A stretch of 54,290 nucleotides of DNA from Candidatus Frankia alpina (lineage in GTDB: Bacteria > Actinomycetota > Actinomycetes > Frankiales > Frankiaceae): contig NZ_CADCWT010000008.1 of NCBI RefSeq assembly GCF_902806485.1, positions 1-54,290 on the forward strand, given 5' to 3'. Below are positions 27,294 through 35,822 of this stretch, one piece after another. The position numbers and the translations under genes are program-made. The notes under the pieces are model-generated. The model was given only the letters and a program-made list of their open reading frames with translations, ran no database searches and had not been told where the DNA came from. Numbering within the stretch: position 1 is the stretch's first letter; every line of letters starts with the position of its first letter.

Positions 27294-28616
27294 TCAGGAC
27301 GAGGTCGGGTGCCAGGCGGCGGGGTCGGCGGCGGTCTGGTCACCGGTCGCCATGTTCTTCACCTCGTGCTCCCGGCCCTCGTCGAAGGGGGGAAACCAGA
27401 CGAAGCCGATGCCCTTGCGGGCGGCGTACCGGACCTGCTTGGCCAGCTTGTCCGGCTGGTGGTAGGTCTCGACCTTCAGCCCGCGGGCGCGCAGCGCCGT
27501 CGCGGTGGCCAGCGCCGCCGCCCGGCGCTCGGCGGCGGGGACGACCACGAGCACGTCGGCCGGGCTCCCCGGACCGGTCGGCAGCAGGCCCTCGGCGAGG
27601 AGCTTGGCGAAGATGCGGGTCAGGCCGATGGAGATGCCGACCCCGGGCAGGCTTCGGCGGATGAACGAGCCGGCCAGGTTCTCGTACCGACCGCCGGAGC
27701 AGATGCTGCCGAAGTCGGGCCAGTCGACGAACTTCGCCTCGTAGACGGTGCCGGTGTAGTAGTCGAGACCGCGGGCGATCGACAGGTCCGCGACGACGCT
27801 GCCCGTGGGCAGGTCGGCGAGGTCGCCGAGGACCTCGGCGAGCTCGTCGAGGCCCTCGGCGAGCAGATCCGACTTCACGCCCAGGCGGCGCACCTCGTCG
27901 ACGACCCCGGAGCCCGTCGCCCGGATCGCGGCAAGATCGAGGCAGGCCCGCACCTGGTCCGCGTCGAGTCCGGCCTGGGCGCCGAGCAGGTTCGCGACGC
28001 CGTCGGGACCGATCTTGTCCATCTTGTCGGCGATCCGGATGACCGCGAGCGGATCGCCGATGCCCAGCCCCTCGTAGAAGCCCTGCAGCACCTTGCGGTT
28101 GTTGATGTTGAGGGTCCAGGGCGGGACGCCCAGGGTACCCAGCACCTCGTGGACGATCCGGGGCAGCTCGGCGTCGAAGTGCAGGGGCACCCGGTCGACG
28201 TTGATGACGTCGATGTCGCACTGGGTGAACTCGCGGAAGCGGCCCTCCTGGGGCCGCTCACCGCGCCACACCCGCTGCATCTGGTAGCGCTTGAACGGGA
28301 AGACGAGCTCGTTGAAGTGCGCGGCGACGTACCGGGCGAACGGCACGGTCAGGTCGAAGTGCAGGCCAAGACGGGCACTGTCGTCGTCGGCGTCAGCCTG
28401 CAGGCGCCGCAGCGTGTAGACCTCCTGGGAGGTCTCCCCCTTCGCGGTGAGCACGTCCAGGGCCTCGACCGACGGGGTCTCCACCGAGCTGAACCCGTAA
28501 CGCTCGAAGGTCGCCCGGATCGTGTCGAGCCAGCGCTGCTCGACGATCCGGACCTCGGGCAGCCACTCCGGGAAACCGCTGACGGGCAGGGGGCGGACGA
28601 TCGGCACGTCACTCAT
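27294..28616 (-). CDS. hisS: Histidyl-tRNA synthetase
   Basis: A 440-residue class II synthetase. Motif 2 appears as the FREFTQCDIDVIN stretch after FKRYQMQRVWRGERPQEGR, the histidine-binding signature RGLDYYTGTVYE near residue 258, and motif 3 as GVGISIGLTRIF. The C-terminal anticodon-binding domain covers about 335-430 (ADVLVVVPAAERR). It charges tRNA-His. Some actinobacteria carry two HisRS forms; whether this is the only copy cannot be judged from the window. Upstream is a 131-bp gap to the UDP-glucose dehydrogenase gene. Confidence 0.96.
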   Translation of the reverse strand: MSDVPIVRPLPVSGFPEWLPEVRIVEQRWLDTIRATFERYGFSSVETPSVEALDVLTAKGETSQEVYTLRRLQADADDDSARLGLHFDLTVPFARYVAAHFNELVFPFKRYQMQRVWRGERPQEGRFREFTQCDIDVINVDRVPLHFDAELPRIVHEVLGTLGVPPWTLNINNRKVLQGFYEGLGIGDPLAVIRIADKMDKIGPDGVANLLGAQAGLDADQVRACLDLAAIRATGSGVVDEVRRLGVKSDLLAEGLDELAEVLGDLADLPTGSVVADLSIARGLDYYTGTVYEAKFVDWPDFGSICSGGRYENLAGSFIRRSLPGVGISIGLTRIFAKLLAEGLLPTGPGSPADVLVVVPAAERRAAALATATALRARGLKVETYHQPDKLAKQVRYAARKGIGFVWFPPFDEGREHEVKNMATGDQTAADPAAWHPTSS

Positions 28617-28747
28617 CGCCGGGAAGTCTCCTCATCGATCTCGAACGGACGGGCACCTGCCGTCCCGGGCGCGGCCGACCGCGACGCCGGGACCGGGCTC
28701 ACCGATGTCGAACGAGACGATGCATGCGTTGCACCCTACCTCGCCGA

Positions 28748-30295
28748 TCACCGGAGCCCCACCGGTGCCTCGATCTCCACGTCGCGGGCGGCGGCACCGT
28801 CCGAGTCGGCCCCGGCGGGTAGCCCGAAGCGCGGCCGCTGCTCCGGCACGGGGCTGGGGATGACCCCCGTCGGCCGGCCGGGGGCCAGGTAGACCCAGCC
28901 GGCCTGGCGCCAGCGGTCGCCGTCGAGGGCGTGCCGACCATCAATGATCAATTTGCGGCGGACAAGCCGGCCCAGTTGGGTCGGGTCGAGCTCGGCGAAC
29001 TGGCGCCACTCGGTGAGCAGCACGACGGCGTCGGCGTCCGCGGCCACGTCCTCGACGGTCTCGCTGTAGGCGACGCCGGGCAGGGCGCGCCGCGCGTTGG
29101 GGGTCGCGACCGGGTCGACGACCGTCACGTCGGCGCCGGTGCGGGCCAGCAGATCCGCGACCGCGAGCGCCGGCGAGTCGCGCACGTCGTCCGAGTTCGG
29201 TTTGAAGGCGGCGCCGAGCAGAAGCAGCCGCCGATGCGACAGCGTGCCGTCGAGCGCCGCGGCGACCAGGTCGACGACCCGGTCCCGGCGCCGGTTGTTG
29301 ATCTCGTCGATCTCGCGCAGGAACCGCAGTGCGACGCCGACGCCGAGCTCGTCGGCCCGGGCCTGAAAGGCGCGGATGTCCTTGGGCAGACAGCCGCCGC
29401 CGAACCCGACGCCGGGGCGAAGGAAGTTGCCGCCGATGCGGACGTCGTGGGACAGCGCCTCGGCCAGGGTGAGCACGTCGGCGTCGACGGCCTCGCACAC
29501 CTCGGCCATCGCGTTGATGAAGGAGATCTTCGTGGCGAGGAAGGAGTTCGCCGCGGTCTTGACCAGCTCCGCGGTTGCGTAGTCGGTCACGATCACCGGC
29601 ACGCCCTGGGCGATCACCGGGGCGAAGGCCGCCCGCAGCGCCCCCTCGGCGGCCGGTGAGGCAACCCCGAACACGAGCCGGTCGGGATGCAGGGTGTCGG
29701 CCACGGCGAAGCCTTCCCGCAGGAACTCCGGGTTCCAGGCGAGCTGCACGCCGGCAAGGTCGGGGACGATCTCGGCACCGGTCCCAGCATTCGTCACGGC
29801 GCTGTCCACGCTCTGGTTCGCCAGGGCGAGCCGGGCGAGGGTCCGGGCGATCCCGGCAGCCGTGCCGGCCGGGACGGTCGACTTGCCGACCACCAGGCAC
29901 GGCCTGGTCAGCAGGGGCGCCAGCCGCTCGATGGCCGCGTTGAGATGGCTGAGGTCCGCCCCATAGCCATCGGGACGCTGCGGTGTGCCGACGCACACGA
30001 AGTGCACGTCACCGAATTCGGCGATCTCCTCGAAGGAGGTCGTGAAGCGCAGCCGGCCGGTGGCGAGGTTCGTTCGCAGCAGATCGGCGAGATCCGGCTC
30101 GAAGAACGGAATCTCGCCCGCGGAGAGCCGGAAGATCTTCGAGTGGTCGACGTCGACGGCCAGTACCTCGAAGCCCAGTTCGGCCATACAGACCGCGTGC
30201 GTGGCGCCGAGATAGCCGGTTCCGATGACCGTCAGCCGGGGTCGAGGCCCGCTGGCCGGAGCCTCCGCGTCCTCATCGCTGTCCGACGTGCTCAT
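28748..30295 (-). CDS. ugd: UDP-glucose 6-dehydrogenase
   Basis: A 515-residue NAD-dependent dehydrogenase that oxidises UDP-glucose to UDP-glucuronate. Motifs: Rossmann GTGYLGATHAVCMAELG, the VGTPQRPDG segment, VGKSTVPAGTA, WNPEFLREG and the catalytic cysteine in GVGFGGGCLPKDIRAF. The UDP-binding C-terminal domain begins near LLLLGAAFKPNSDDVRDSPA. The C-terminal 50 residues are variable. The ATG at 30293-30295 follows AGGAG by 5 nt and lies inside the end of the galE-like gene (23-nt overlap), so the two are one transcription unit. Context with the UDP-glucuronate decarboxylase gene suggests UDP-xylose as the end product. Confidence 0.94.
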   Translation of the reverse strand: MSTSDSDEDAEAPASGPRPRLTVIGTGYLGATHAVCMAELGFEVLAVDVDHSKIFRLSAGEIPFFEPDLADLLRTNLATGRLRFTTSFEEIAEFGDVHFVCVGTPQRPDGYGADLSHLNAAIERLAPLLTRPCLVVGKSTVPAGTAAGIARTLARLALANQSVDSAVTNAGTGAEIVPDLAGVQLAWNPEFLREGFAVADTLHPDRLVFGVASPAAEGALRAAFAPVIAQGVPVIVTDYATAELVKTAANSFLATKISFINAMAEVCEAVDADVLTLAEALSHDVRIGGNFLRPGVGFGGGCLPKDIRAFQARADELGVGVALRFLREIDEINNRRRDRVVDLVAAALDGTLSHRRLLLLGAAFKPNSDDVRDSPALAVADLLARTGADVTVVDPVATPNARRALPGVAYSETVEDVAADADAVVLLTEWRQFAELDPTQLGRLVRRKLIIDGRHALDGDRWRQAGWVYLAPGRPTGVIPSPVPEQRPRFGLPAGADSDGAAARDVEIEAPVGLR

Positions 30296-31340
30296 CAGGC
30301 TCCTCTCCATCGTCGTACCCTTCTGGATTGAGGCGCTGGAACTGCCAGGCGTCCCGACACATGTCCGCGACGCTGCGCCGCGCGGTCCAGCCGAGCGCCT
30401 CGCGGGCGAACGCGGCGTCGGCGACGAGCGCGGCGACGTCGCCGGGCCGCCGCGCCACGACGCGGCAGGGAAGATCCTGGCCGCAGGCGGCGGAGAAAGC
30501 CGCGTGCAACTCTCGCACGGACGTCCCGGCGCCGGTTCCCAGATTGATGACCCGGTGTCCCGCCTGATCGGTGAGGTGGTCCACGGCCTGACCATGGCCC
30601 TCGGCCAGGTCGACCACATGGATGTAGTCGCGCACCCCGGTGCCGTCGGGCGTGGGGTAGTCGTCGCCAAAGACGGCCAGCTCGGCACGCCGGCCGACCG
30701 CCACCTGGGCGAGGTATGGCATGACGTTGTTCGGCACGCCGCGGGGGTCCTCGCCGAGCAGGCCGGACTCGTGCGCCCCGGCGGGGTTGAAATACCGCAG
30801 CGAGATGACGTGCCAGGCCGGGTCGCGGGCACAGACGTCGGCGAGGATCTGCTCGCACATCCACTTGGTGCGCGAGTAGGGGTTGGTCGGCCGAGCCGGG
30901 GTGTCCTCGGTGATCGGAACCGTGTCGACCACGCCGTAGATGGAGCAGGACGACGAGAAGACCAGGCGGTGCACGCTGTGCTCCGCCATGACGCTGACGA
31001 GGCCGAGGGTGGCGTTGACGTTGGTGTCGTAGTACTCCAGCGGCATCTCGACCGACTCGCCCACCGCCTTGCGTGCGGCAAAGTGGATCACGGCGTCGAT
31101 CGGCCAGCGGCGGAACACCTCGCCCAGAGCCACCCGGTCGCGCACGTCGAGCCGGACGAACTCGAGGTCCTGGCCGGCGACCCTACGCAACCGTTCCAGG
31201 ACTCGCGGCGAGCTGTTGATGAAGTTGTCCACACCCACCACCCGGTGCCCCGCCGCCAGGAGCTCGACGCAGGTGTGGGAGCCGATGAATCCGGCGGCCC
31301 CGGTCACCAGGATGATCCCGGTCCGGTCCGTCGACGTCAT
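30273..31340 (-). CDS. galE: UDP-glucose 4-epimerase family (GalE-like)
   Basis: A 355-residue extended short-chain dehydrogenase/reductase. It has the NAD motif TGAAGFIGSH, FAARKAVGESVE, the catalytic serine region FSSSCSIYG and YSRTK, plus VRDYIHVVDLAEGH and the INLGTGAGTSV tail of GalE. It would interconvert UDP-glucose and UDP-galactose; given the neighbours, acting on UDP-xylose/UDP-arabinose is also possible. ATG at 31338-31340 (MTSTDRTG) was chosen over an upstream start at 31403. Its 3' end overlaps the dehydrogenase gene by 23 nt. Confidence 0.91.
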   Translation of the reverse strand: MTSTDRTGIILVTGAAGFIGSHTCVELLAAGHRVVGVDNFINSSPRVLERLRRVAGQDLEFVRLDVRDRVALGEVFRRWPIDAVIHFAARKAVGESVEMPLEYYDTNVNATLGLVSVMAEHSVHRLVFSSSCSIYGVVDTVPITEDTPARPTNPYSRTKWMCEQILADVCARDPAWHVISLRYFNPAGAHESGLLGEDPRGVPNNVMPYLAQVAVGRRAELAVFGDDYPTPDGTGVRDYIHVVDLAEGHGQAVDHLTDQAGHRVINLGTGAGTSVRELHAAFSAACGQDLPCRVVARRPGDVAALVADAAFAREALGWTARRSVADMCRDAWQFQRLNPEGYDDGEEPDEHVGQR

Positions 31341-31700
31341 ACCTCGACCATCCAATTCCTCTTCGTCAGCTCGACTCTTCGGGCAACCCGGCTGTTTCGT
31401 CAACTCGGACGACCCATGTTCGCGAAAGACAGCTCACGGAGCACCACAGCGCAGGAGGCCACAGACGACCGGAACAGGAGAATATCGCCCCGGATCAGAC
31501 GGTCACCGCCCCCGCTTTCGGGGTCAACCGGGCGCCGCCGGGCATTCGAGCTCTCGGGCCGGCCGGGCCGGTTCTCCACCCGACCCACGCCATTGATGGA
31601 CCACCACGTGGGCAAGCGGTTGCGGGAGTGTCACCCACGAAACACCGGGGCCGAAGCCGGACGGGTGTCCGCCCGGACACCGACGGAGTACACCGCGTGC
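31341..31700. other. Intergenic region before the galE-like gene
   Basis: About 360 bp between the galE-like gene and the UDP-glucuronate decarboxylase gene, both leftward. It contains a stretch of lower GC around 31400-31500, a likely promoter area for the galE-ugd pair. No gene or clear hairpin was seen. Confidence 0.4.
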
Positions 31701-32651
31701 TCAGGCGACCTGGCGGCTCTCGGTGAGCTGGCCGGCGAACCAGGAGATCGTGCGGGTCAGGCCGTCGTCCAGGCTGGTCTTCGGCTCCCAGCCGAGCCGG
31801 GTGCGGGCGATGGTGATGTCCGGCTGGCGCACGGAGGGATCGTCCTGGGGCCGCGGGACGAAGGTGATCGGCGCCGTCGACCCGCACAGGTCGCGCACGA
31901 GCCTCGCCGTGTCGAGAATCGACATCTCGTGCGGGTTGCCAATGTTCACCGGGCCGGGCAGGTCCGAGTGCAGCAGCCGGACGATCCCGTCGATCAGGTC
32001 GTCGACATAGCAGATGGATCGGGTCTGGAAGCCGTCACCGGCGACGGTGATGGGCTCCCCGCGCAGCGCCTGGGAGACGAAGGCGGGGACGGCACGCCCG
32101 TCATCCAGCCGCATCCGGGGGCCGTAGGTGTTGAAGATCCGCACAATCGCCGTGTCGACGCCATGCTTGCGGTGGTAGGCCATGGTCACGGCCTCGGCGA
32201 ATCGCTTCGCCTCGTCGTAGACGCTGCGCGGGCCGACCGGGTTCACGTTACCCCAGTAGTCCTCCGGCTGCGGATTGACCTGCGGGTCCCCGTAAGTCTC
32301 CGAGGTGGAGGCGAGCAGGAATCGGGCGCCTTTCTCCCGAGCGAGGCCCAAAGCGTGGAACGTACCCAGCGAGCCGACCTTCAGCGTCTCGATCGGCAGC
32401 TCGTAGTAATCGAGCGGCGATGCCGGTGAGGCGAAATGCAGCACGACGTCAACCGGGCCGGAAACATAGATGAAATCGTTCACGTTCCGGTTGATCAGAC
32501 GGAAACGAGGATCGGCGAGCAGGTGCTCCACGTTCTCCGGCCGGCCGGTGAGGAAGTTGTCGAAGCAGATGACCTCGTAGCCGTCGCCGAGCAGCCGCTC
32601 ACAGAGGTGACTGCCGAGAAAACCGGCGCCGCCGGTCACTATCGCACGCAC
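31701..32651 (-). CDS. UDP-glucuronate decarboxylase (UDP-xylose synthase) family
   Basis: A 316-residue SDR enzyme with the strong UXS look: [57 protein letters not shown], catalytic YDEAK, then [10 protein letters not shown] and [14 protein letters not shown]. It converts UDP-glucuronate to UDP-xylose, directly downstream in metabolism of the dehydrogenase encoded at 28.7-30.3 kb. The GTG at 32649-32651 follows GGGAG by 9 nt and opens right at the Rossmann strand, as in the family. Confidence 0.92.
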   Translation of the reverse strand: MRAIVTGGAGFLGSHLCERLLGDGYEVICFDNFLTGRPENVEHLLADPRFRLINRNVNDFIYVSGPVDVVLHFASPASPLDYYELPIETLKVGSLGTFHALGLAREKGARFLLASTSETYGDPQVNPQPEDYWGNVNPVGPRSVYDEAKRFAEAVTMAYHRKHGVDTAIVRIFNTYGPRMRLDDGRAVPAFVSQALRGEPITVAGDGFQTRSICYVDDLIDGIVRLLHSDLPGPVNIGNPHEMSILDTARLVRDLCGSTAPITFVPRPQDDPSVRQPDITIARTRLGWEPKTSLDDGLTRTISWFAGQLTESRQVA

Positions 32652-32944
32652 GTCGAGTGCTCCCGGATCTGAAACATCGAGGACCCTGGAGAGTGGCCAC
32701 CGACCGCCGATGGGACGGGCGGCGACGCGGACGGACCACATCCCGAGAGCCAGACGAGAGTGCGACGCAGTGGTTCGGTCAGCGCCGCACGGGCAGGTGA
32801 AGAGGCCGGGCACCCGGACCTCAGATCATCCGGAATCGAGGGATCGCTGTGGTCGCTGGTCCGTCGGGGTGATCAGCACTACCACCGCCAGACCGGCCTT
32901 GAAAGGCCGCATGACACCACCACAGCACTACCCCCCAGTAGTCC

Positions 32945-32956
32945 AGACAGCTGTCT
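32945..32956. promoter_or_regulatory. Candidate operator palindrome AGACAGCTGTCT
   Basis: A perfect 12-bp palindrome in the leader of the UDP-glucuronate decarboxylase gene, about 300 nt upstream of its start, in a locally AT-richer stretch. A second dyad (GGCCTT-GA-AAGGCC) lies 36 bp closer to the gene. No known regulator consensus was matched. Confidence 0.35.
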
Positions 32957-33043
32957 ACAACGGCCTTCAAACATGGTACACAGGGCGTCGACCCGTTAGT
33001 ACCGCACCCCTCCCCCGGCGTCAGCCCGCCACCAGGAAATCCG

Positions 33044-33096
33044 CGGTCGGGAGTCGTGCCTGATCGCGCCGCATGAGCAGTCAATACTCCCGACCG
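33044..33096. repeat. 11-bp perfect inverted repeat with 31-nt spacer
   Basis: CGGTCGGGAGT at 33044-33054 pairs exactly with ACTCCCGACCG at 33086-33096. It lies 130-185 nt downstream of the stop of the membrane protein gene at 33.2-33.7 kb on the minus strand. It could form a hairpin terminator, although no T-run follows, or be the ends of a very small element. Confidence 0.6.
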
Positions 33097-33228
33097 AGCC
33101 GTTCGCATTCGGTAGGCAAACAGCCGCCGTCCGACTCGGTGGACGCTCCGAGCATCGCAAACTGAGCCAGCCGGTAATCCCACGGCCACTTCAACGCCGA
33201 TTTCTCGGGCTCGGGCCGGGGCCGCCGG

Positions 33229-33714
33229 TCAGCGCGGGTCGCGCTCGAGGGCGATGGCATGCCGCATCGCGGCACGTCCACGCCGGGAGTCGCCGGCATC
33301 GCCGTAGGAGACGGCAAGCCGGTACCAGCGCCGCCAGTCGGCGGGGTCCGCCTCCACCTCGGCCCGCCGAAGCGCGAACACCGCGTCGGCCGAGGCCCGG
33401 TCGATGCGCCCCGAGGGCCGGTGGACCAGGACCGGCTCGCCGGCTTCCCCCGCCCCGCCAGACCCAGCCACCTCGCCAGACCCAGCCATCCCGCCGGTCG
33501 CCAGCAGGCCGGCAAGCCGGCCGCTCTCGCGGCCGAACCGCAGCTCGCGCGCGATGACGACGAGCCCGACCACAGGCAGCAGCAGCACCCCGACGCCGAG
33601 CCCGCGGGCGGCCCAGTGATCATCGCCGAGCAGGACGACGCCGTGCCAGCCGATCAGACCGAGATAGAACAAGCAGGCAGTGACCAGGATGGCAACCGTC
33701 GCCCGGGCCCTCAC
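33229..33714 (-). CDS. Conserved membrane protein with C-terminal TPR-like segment
   Basis: A 161-residue protein with two N-terminal transmembrane helices (ATVAILVTACLFYLGLIGW and GVGVLLLPVVGLVVIARELRFG), a Gly/Ala-rich linker, and a C-terminal helical part (EADPADWRRWYRLAVSYGDAG, then RAAMRHAIALE) like a single tetratricopeptide repeat. Proteins of this shape appear to be common near dapB in actinobacteria (from memory); no function is known. Its start overlaps the end of the gene at 33711, so it lies in one operon with the Hsp70 paralogue and its partner. Confidence 0.82.
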   Translation of the reverse strand: MRARATVAILVTACLFYLGLIGWHGVVLLGDDHWAARGLGVGVLLLPVVGLVVIARELRFGRESGRLAGLLATGGMAGSGEVAGSGGAGEAGEPVLVHRPSGRIDRASADAVFALRRAEVEADPADWRRWYRLAVSYGDAGDSRRGRAAMRHAIALERDPR

Positions 33715-34778
33715 CCGCCCGCTCCGTCGCCGCCCGGCTCAAGCCGGAGCCGGGCCCCGGCCAAGGTCGCCACGGCCAGTCGCCCCGCCTGGCGTACGCA
33801 GCAGAACAACGCGACGTGCAGGGGGCGGCCCGACGGGAGGAGGACGCCGCCGTCGATCTCGTATCGAGTGTTGGTCACCTTGCGGGCCTGCGCGCGGGGA
33901 TCGCCGACGGCCGTCGGCGGTCCGTCCGGCCGGCAGACCACCATCATCTCCGTGCAGCCAGCCGGCCAGGTCCATCGCAGCCGTTCATCGACCCACCGTA
34001 GCCCGACCGGCGGGGGAAGGGCGTCGGCGGCAGTGCCGGCGGGCGCACCGGTCAGCGCAACCGGGCCGCCGGTTCCCGGGCCGGCCTCGGTCGTCCCGGC
34101 CGGCGTCGACCAGGCGCCGTCGACGCCGGCGGCGACCTCGTAACGGGGAATCGCCCCGCCGGGCGGTGCGCCACCGTCCTCCAGGCTGTTGCCCGCGGTC
34201 ACGCCGACCGCCCGGCCGACGCCGTCGGCAAAGCGGGTGACCCGGTAGCGCACCTCGCCGGCGGTCGTCGACGGCCCCCAGCTCACCAGGATCGAACGGC
34301 CGTCCCGGTGAGCTCGCACCGCCGCCGGCGGAGTCGGGGCGGGGCCGGGCCGGCCTCGCGCGAGCAGCGTCGAGGCCTCGGCGTGGTCGGTGACCAGCGC
34401 GAGGGCCTCGTCGAGCAGGCGCTCGCGGTCGACGGCACCGGCCGTGCGGGCTCGGGCGACGAGCTCGTCGGCGGTGGTGCAGCGGGCCACGGCAAGGGAC
34501 AGCAGCTCCCCGGCGAGCTGGTTGCCCGGGCCGGGCACGTCGGCGGCGGTCTCGGCGAGCCGCCGGGCCGCGGGCAGCACCGCCCGGTACCGGCCGGCCG
34601 CAATCAGCGGGGCGAGGGCCGCCCAGCCGTCGCCCGCTGCCCGCAGCGCGGTCTGCACCTCGTCGTCCACCGCCCGGATGGGCGGCAGGGTCTCGCCGGC
34701 GAGCTCCCGGGCGGTGGCCACGTGCTCGCCGGCCTCCACCGGCCGGCCGGCCCGCAGCGCTGCACGGGCCCGGGACAC
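33711..34778 (-). CDS. C-terminal part of frameshifted Hsp70-partner protein (fibronectin-III-like)
   Basis: A 355-residue frame. Its first third is helical and alanine-rich (LAGELLSLAVARCTTADEL). The middle (about 165-255) resembles a fibronectin type III module (AHRDGRSILVSWGPSTTAGEVRYRVTRF is the clearest strand pattern, split here by normal loops), and the end holds a second beta-rich part (LRWTWPAGCTEMMVV, then YEIDGGVLLPSG). The nominal GTG at 34778 lacks a good ribosome site, and protein-like sequence continues upstream in this frame to about 34900, where the preceding gene's frame becomes nonsense. It is therefore best read as the second half of that gene. Confidence 0.7.
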   Translation of the reverse strand: MSRARAALRAGRPVEAGEHVATARELAGETLPPIRAVDDEVQTALRAAGDGWAALAPLIAAGRYRAVLPAARRLAETAADVPGPGNQLAGELLSLAVARCTTADELVARARTAGAVDRERLLDEALALVTDHAEASTLLARGRPGPAPTPPAAVRAHRDGRSILVSWGPSTTAGEVRYRVTRFADGVGRAVGVTAGNSLEDGGAPPGGAIPRYEVAAGVDGAWSTPAGTTEAGPGTGGPVALTGAPAGTAADALPPPVGLRWVDERLRWTWPAGCTEMMVVCRPDGPPTAVGDPRAQARKVTNTRYEIDGGVLLPSGRPLHVALFCCVRQAGRLAVATLAGARLRLEPGGDGAGG

Positions 34779-35809
34779 CGCCGGCCGCCAGTCGTCCGCC
34801 CGGACCGGCGGCCTGCCGCCCGCCGGGGGCGGCAGCGACGGCGCGGTAACCCCTTGTTCTCGGGCGAGGGCGCCGACAACGGCGCGCGCCCGCTGCGGGT
34901 GAGGCCATCCGCCTCCGCCTCGGCGACGAGTTCGGCCGCCTCGGCCGCAAGCAGCGCGTCCTCGACGAGGACCGCCGCCGCCACCCGCGGCCGCAGCCGC
35001 TCGCTCGTCGCGGCGGCAAGCGCGTCGAGGTAGGCGTCCGGGTCGCCCTCGGCCAGCAGCGCGCCGACGGCGGCCAGCAGATCGTCGAGCAGGGCGCGGC
35101 GGCGGTCCGGTCGGCGGGCGCGGTTGCGCATCAGCGCCTCGTCGCGCAGTCGCCGGATCTGCTCGCGCGGGGCGCCGGGCGACACGCCCAGCAGGTCGAA
35201 CAGGCTACGTGGCGTGGCGGACGCGGTGATCCGGCCCAGCTCGTCGAGGTCGGCCCGGATCTGGCGGAGCACCTCGGCGGGAATCGGTTCGGGCCGCGGC
35301 CGGTCGCCCGACCCGCCGGCCGGGCTCACGGGGACGATCCGATGACGGCGGGTCCGCATGGCGAACGCGGATTCGTCGATGCCCTGGGTCGCCGCCCAGG
35401 TCCGCAGGCCGGCGACCCGGTCGGCCGGGATGCCGCCGAACCGGGCCACGAGGCGGGTGACGGCGGCGTCCAACGCGGCGAACCGCTCGTCGTCGCGGGC
35501 GGCGCGGACGGCAGCGACTCGATCGCGCAGGGTGAGGCGCGTGGTGCGGTCGGCGAGCGCTGTGGACAGCTCGGTGTGCAGGTCGAGCAGGCCGATGATC
35601 ACCCCACGGTAGCGGGGATGGTCCCGGCTGCGCTGCCAGAAAGCCCAGACCTCGGCGATGCGGGCGCGGACCGCCGCATCGTCGAGCGTGTCCACCTCCG
35701 CCAGCGGGATGTCGTAGATCTCGAACGGGTCGCTGTGCTCGGCACCGCCGCGGCGGTGCACCACGGCGAGCACCCGGCGACGGTAGTCGTCGGAGTCGAA
35801 GGCCCGCAT
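34604..35809 (-). CDS. N-terminal part of frameshifted Hsp70-partner protein with possible J-like segment
   Basis: A frame of 401 residues from ATG 35807-35809, with an excellent ribosome site (GGGAGG 6 nt upstream) and only 13 nt after the Hsp70 stop. Residues 1-270 are convincing: RAFDSDDYRRRVLAVVHRR, YRGVIIGLLDLHTELSTAL and a segment SLFDLLGVSPGAPREQIRRL that recalls the start of a DnaJ-type J domain but lacks a visible HPD. From about residue 302 (near 34905) the text turns into Arg/Pro-rich nonsense, while protein-like sequence continues in the frame of the next entry. A single-base frameshift near 34898-34905 explains this. Function unknown; genetic linkage suggests a co-chaperone or client adaptor. 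Confidence 0.72.
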   Translation of the reverse strand: MRAFDSDDYRRRVLAVVHRRGGAEHSDPFEIYDIPLAEVDTLDDAAVRARIAEVWAFWQRSRDHPRYRGVIIGLLDLHTELSTALADRTTRLTLRDRVAAVRAARDDERFAALDAAVTRLVARFGGIPADRVAGLRTWAATQGIDESAFAMRTRRHRIVPVSPAGGSGDRPRPEPIPAEVLRQIRADLDELGRITASATPRSLFDLLGVSPGAPREQIRRLRDEALMRNRARRPDRRRALLDDLLAAVGALLAEGDPDAYLDALAAATSERLRPRVAAAVLVEDALLAAEAAELVAEAEADGLTRSGRAPLSAPSPENKGLPRRRCRPRRAAGRRSGRTTGGRRCPGPVQRCGPAGRWRPASTWPPPGSSPARPCRPSGRWTTRCRPRCGQRATAGRPSPR

Positions 35810-35822
35810 CGTCGTCCTCCCG

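Larger units (their letters stand above)
32652..33228. other. Intergenic region with several dyad symmetries
   Basis: About 577 bp upstream of the UDP-glucuronate decarboxylase gene. No gene is supported. It contains GGCCTT-GA-AAGGCC at 32895-32908, the perfect 12-bp palindrome AGACAGCTGTCT at 32945-32956, and an 11-bp inverted repeat at 33044-33096. GC is visibly lower around 32930-33000, as expected for a promoter. Confidence 0.5.

Noticed and set aside
30225..32429. 734-codon plus-strand open frame opposite the UDP-sugar genes
   Set aside because: It spans the opposite strand of two clear genes and a gap, and its translation is low-complexity Arg/Val/Asp-rich without family features.
32821..33189. 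122-codon minus-strand ORF in the gap before the UDP-glucuronate decarboxylase gene
   Set aside because: Cys/Gly/Ser-rich with no family, crosses the promoter-like AT-richer stretch and the inverted repeat, and has no ribosome site.
34604..35809. Programmed ribosomal frameshift in the Hsp70-partner gene
   Set aside because: No slippery heptamer or downstream stimulatory structure was seen at the shift, so a simple indel is more likely.
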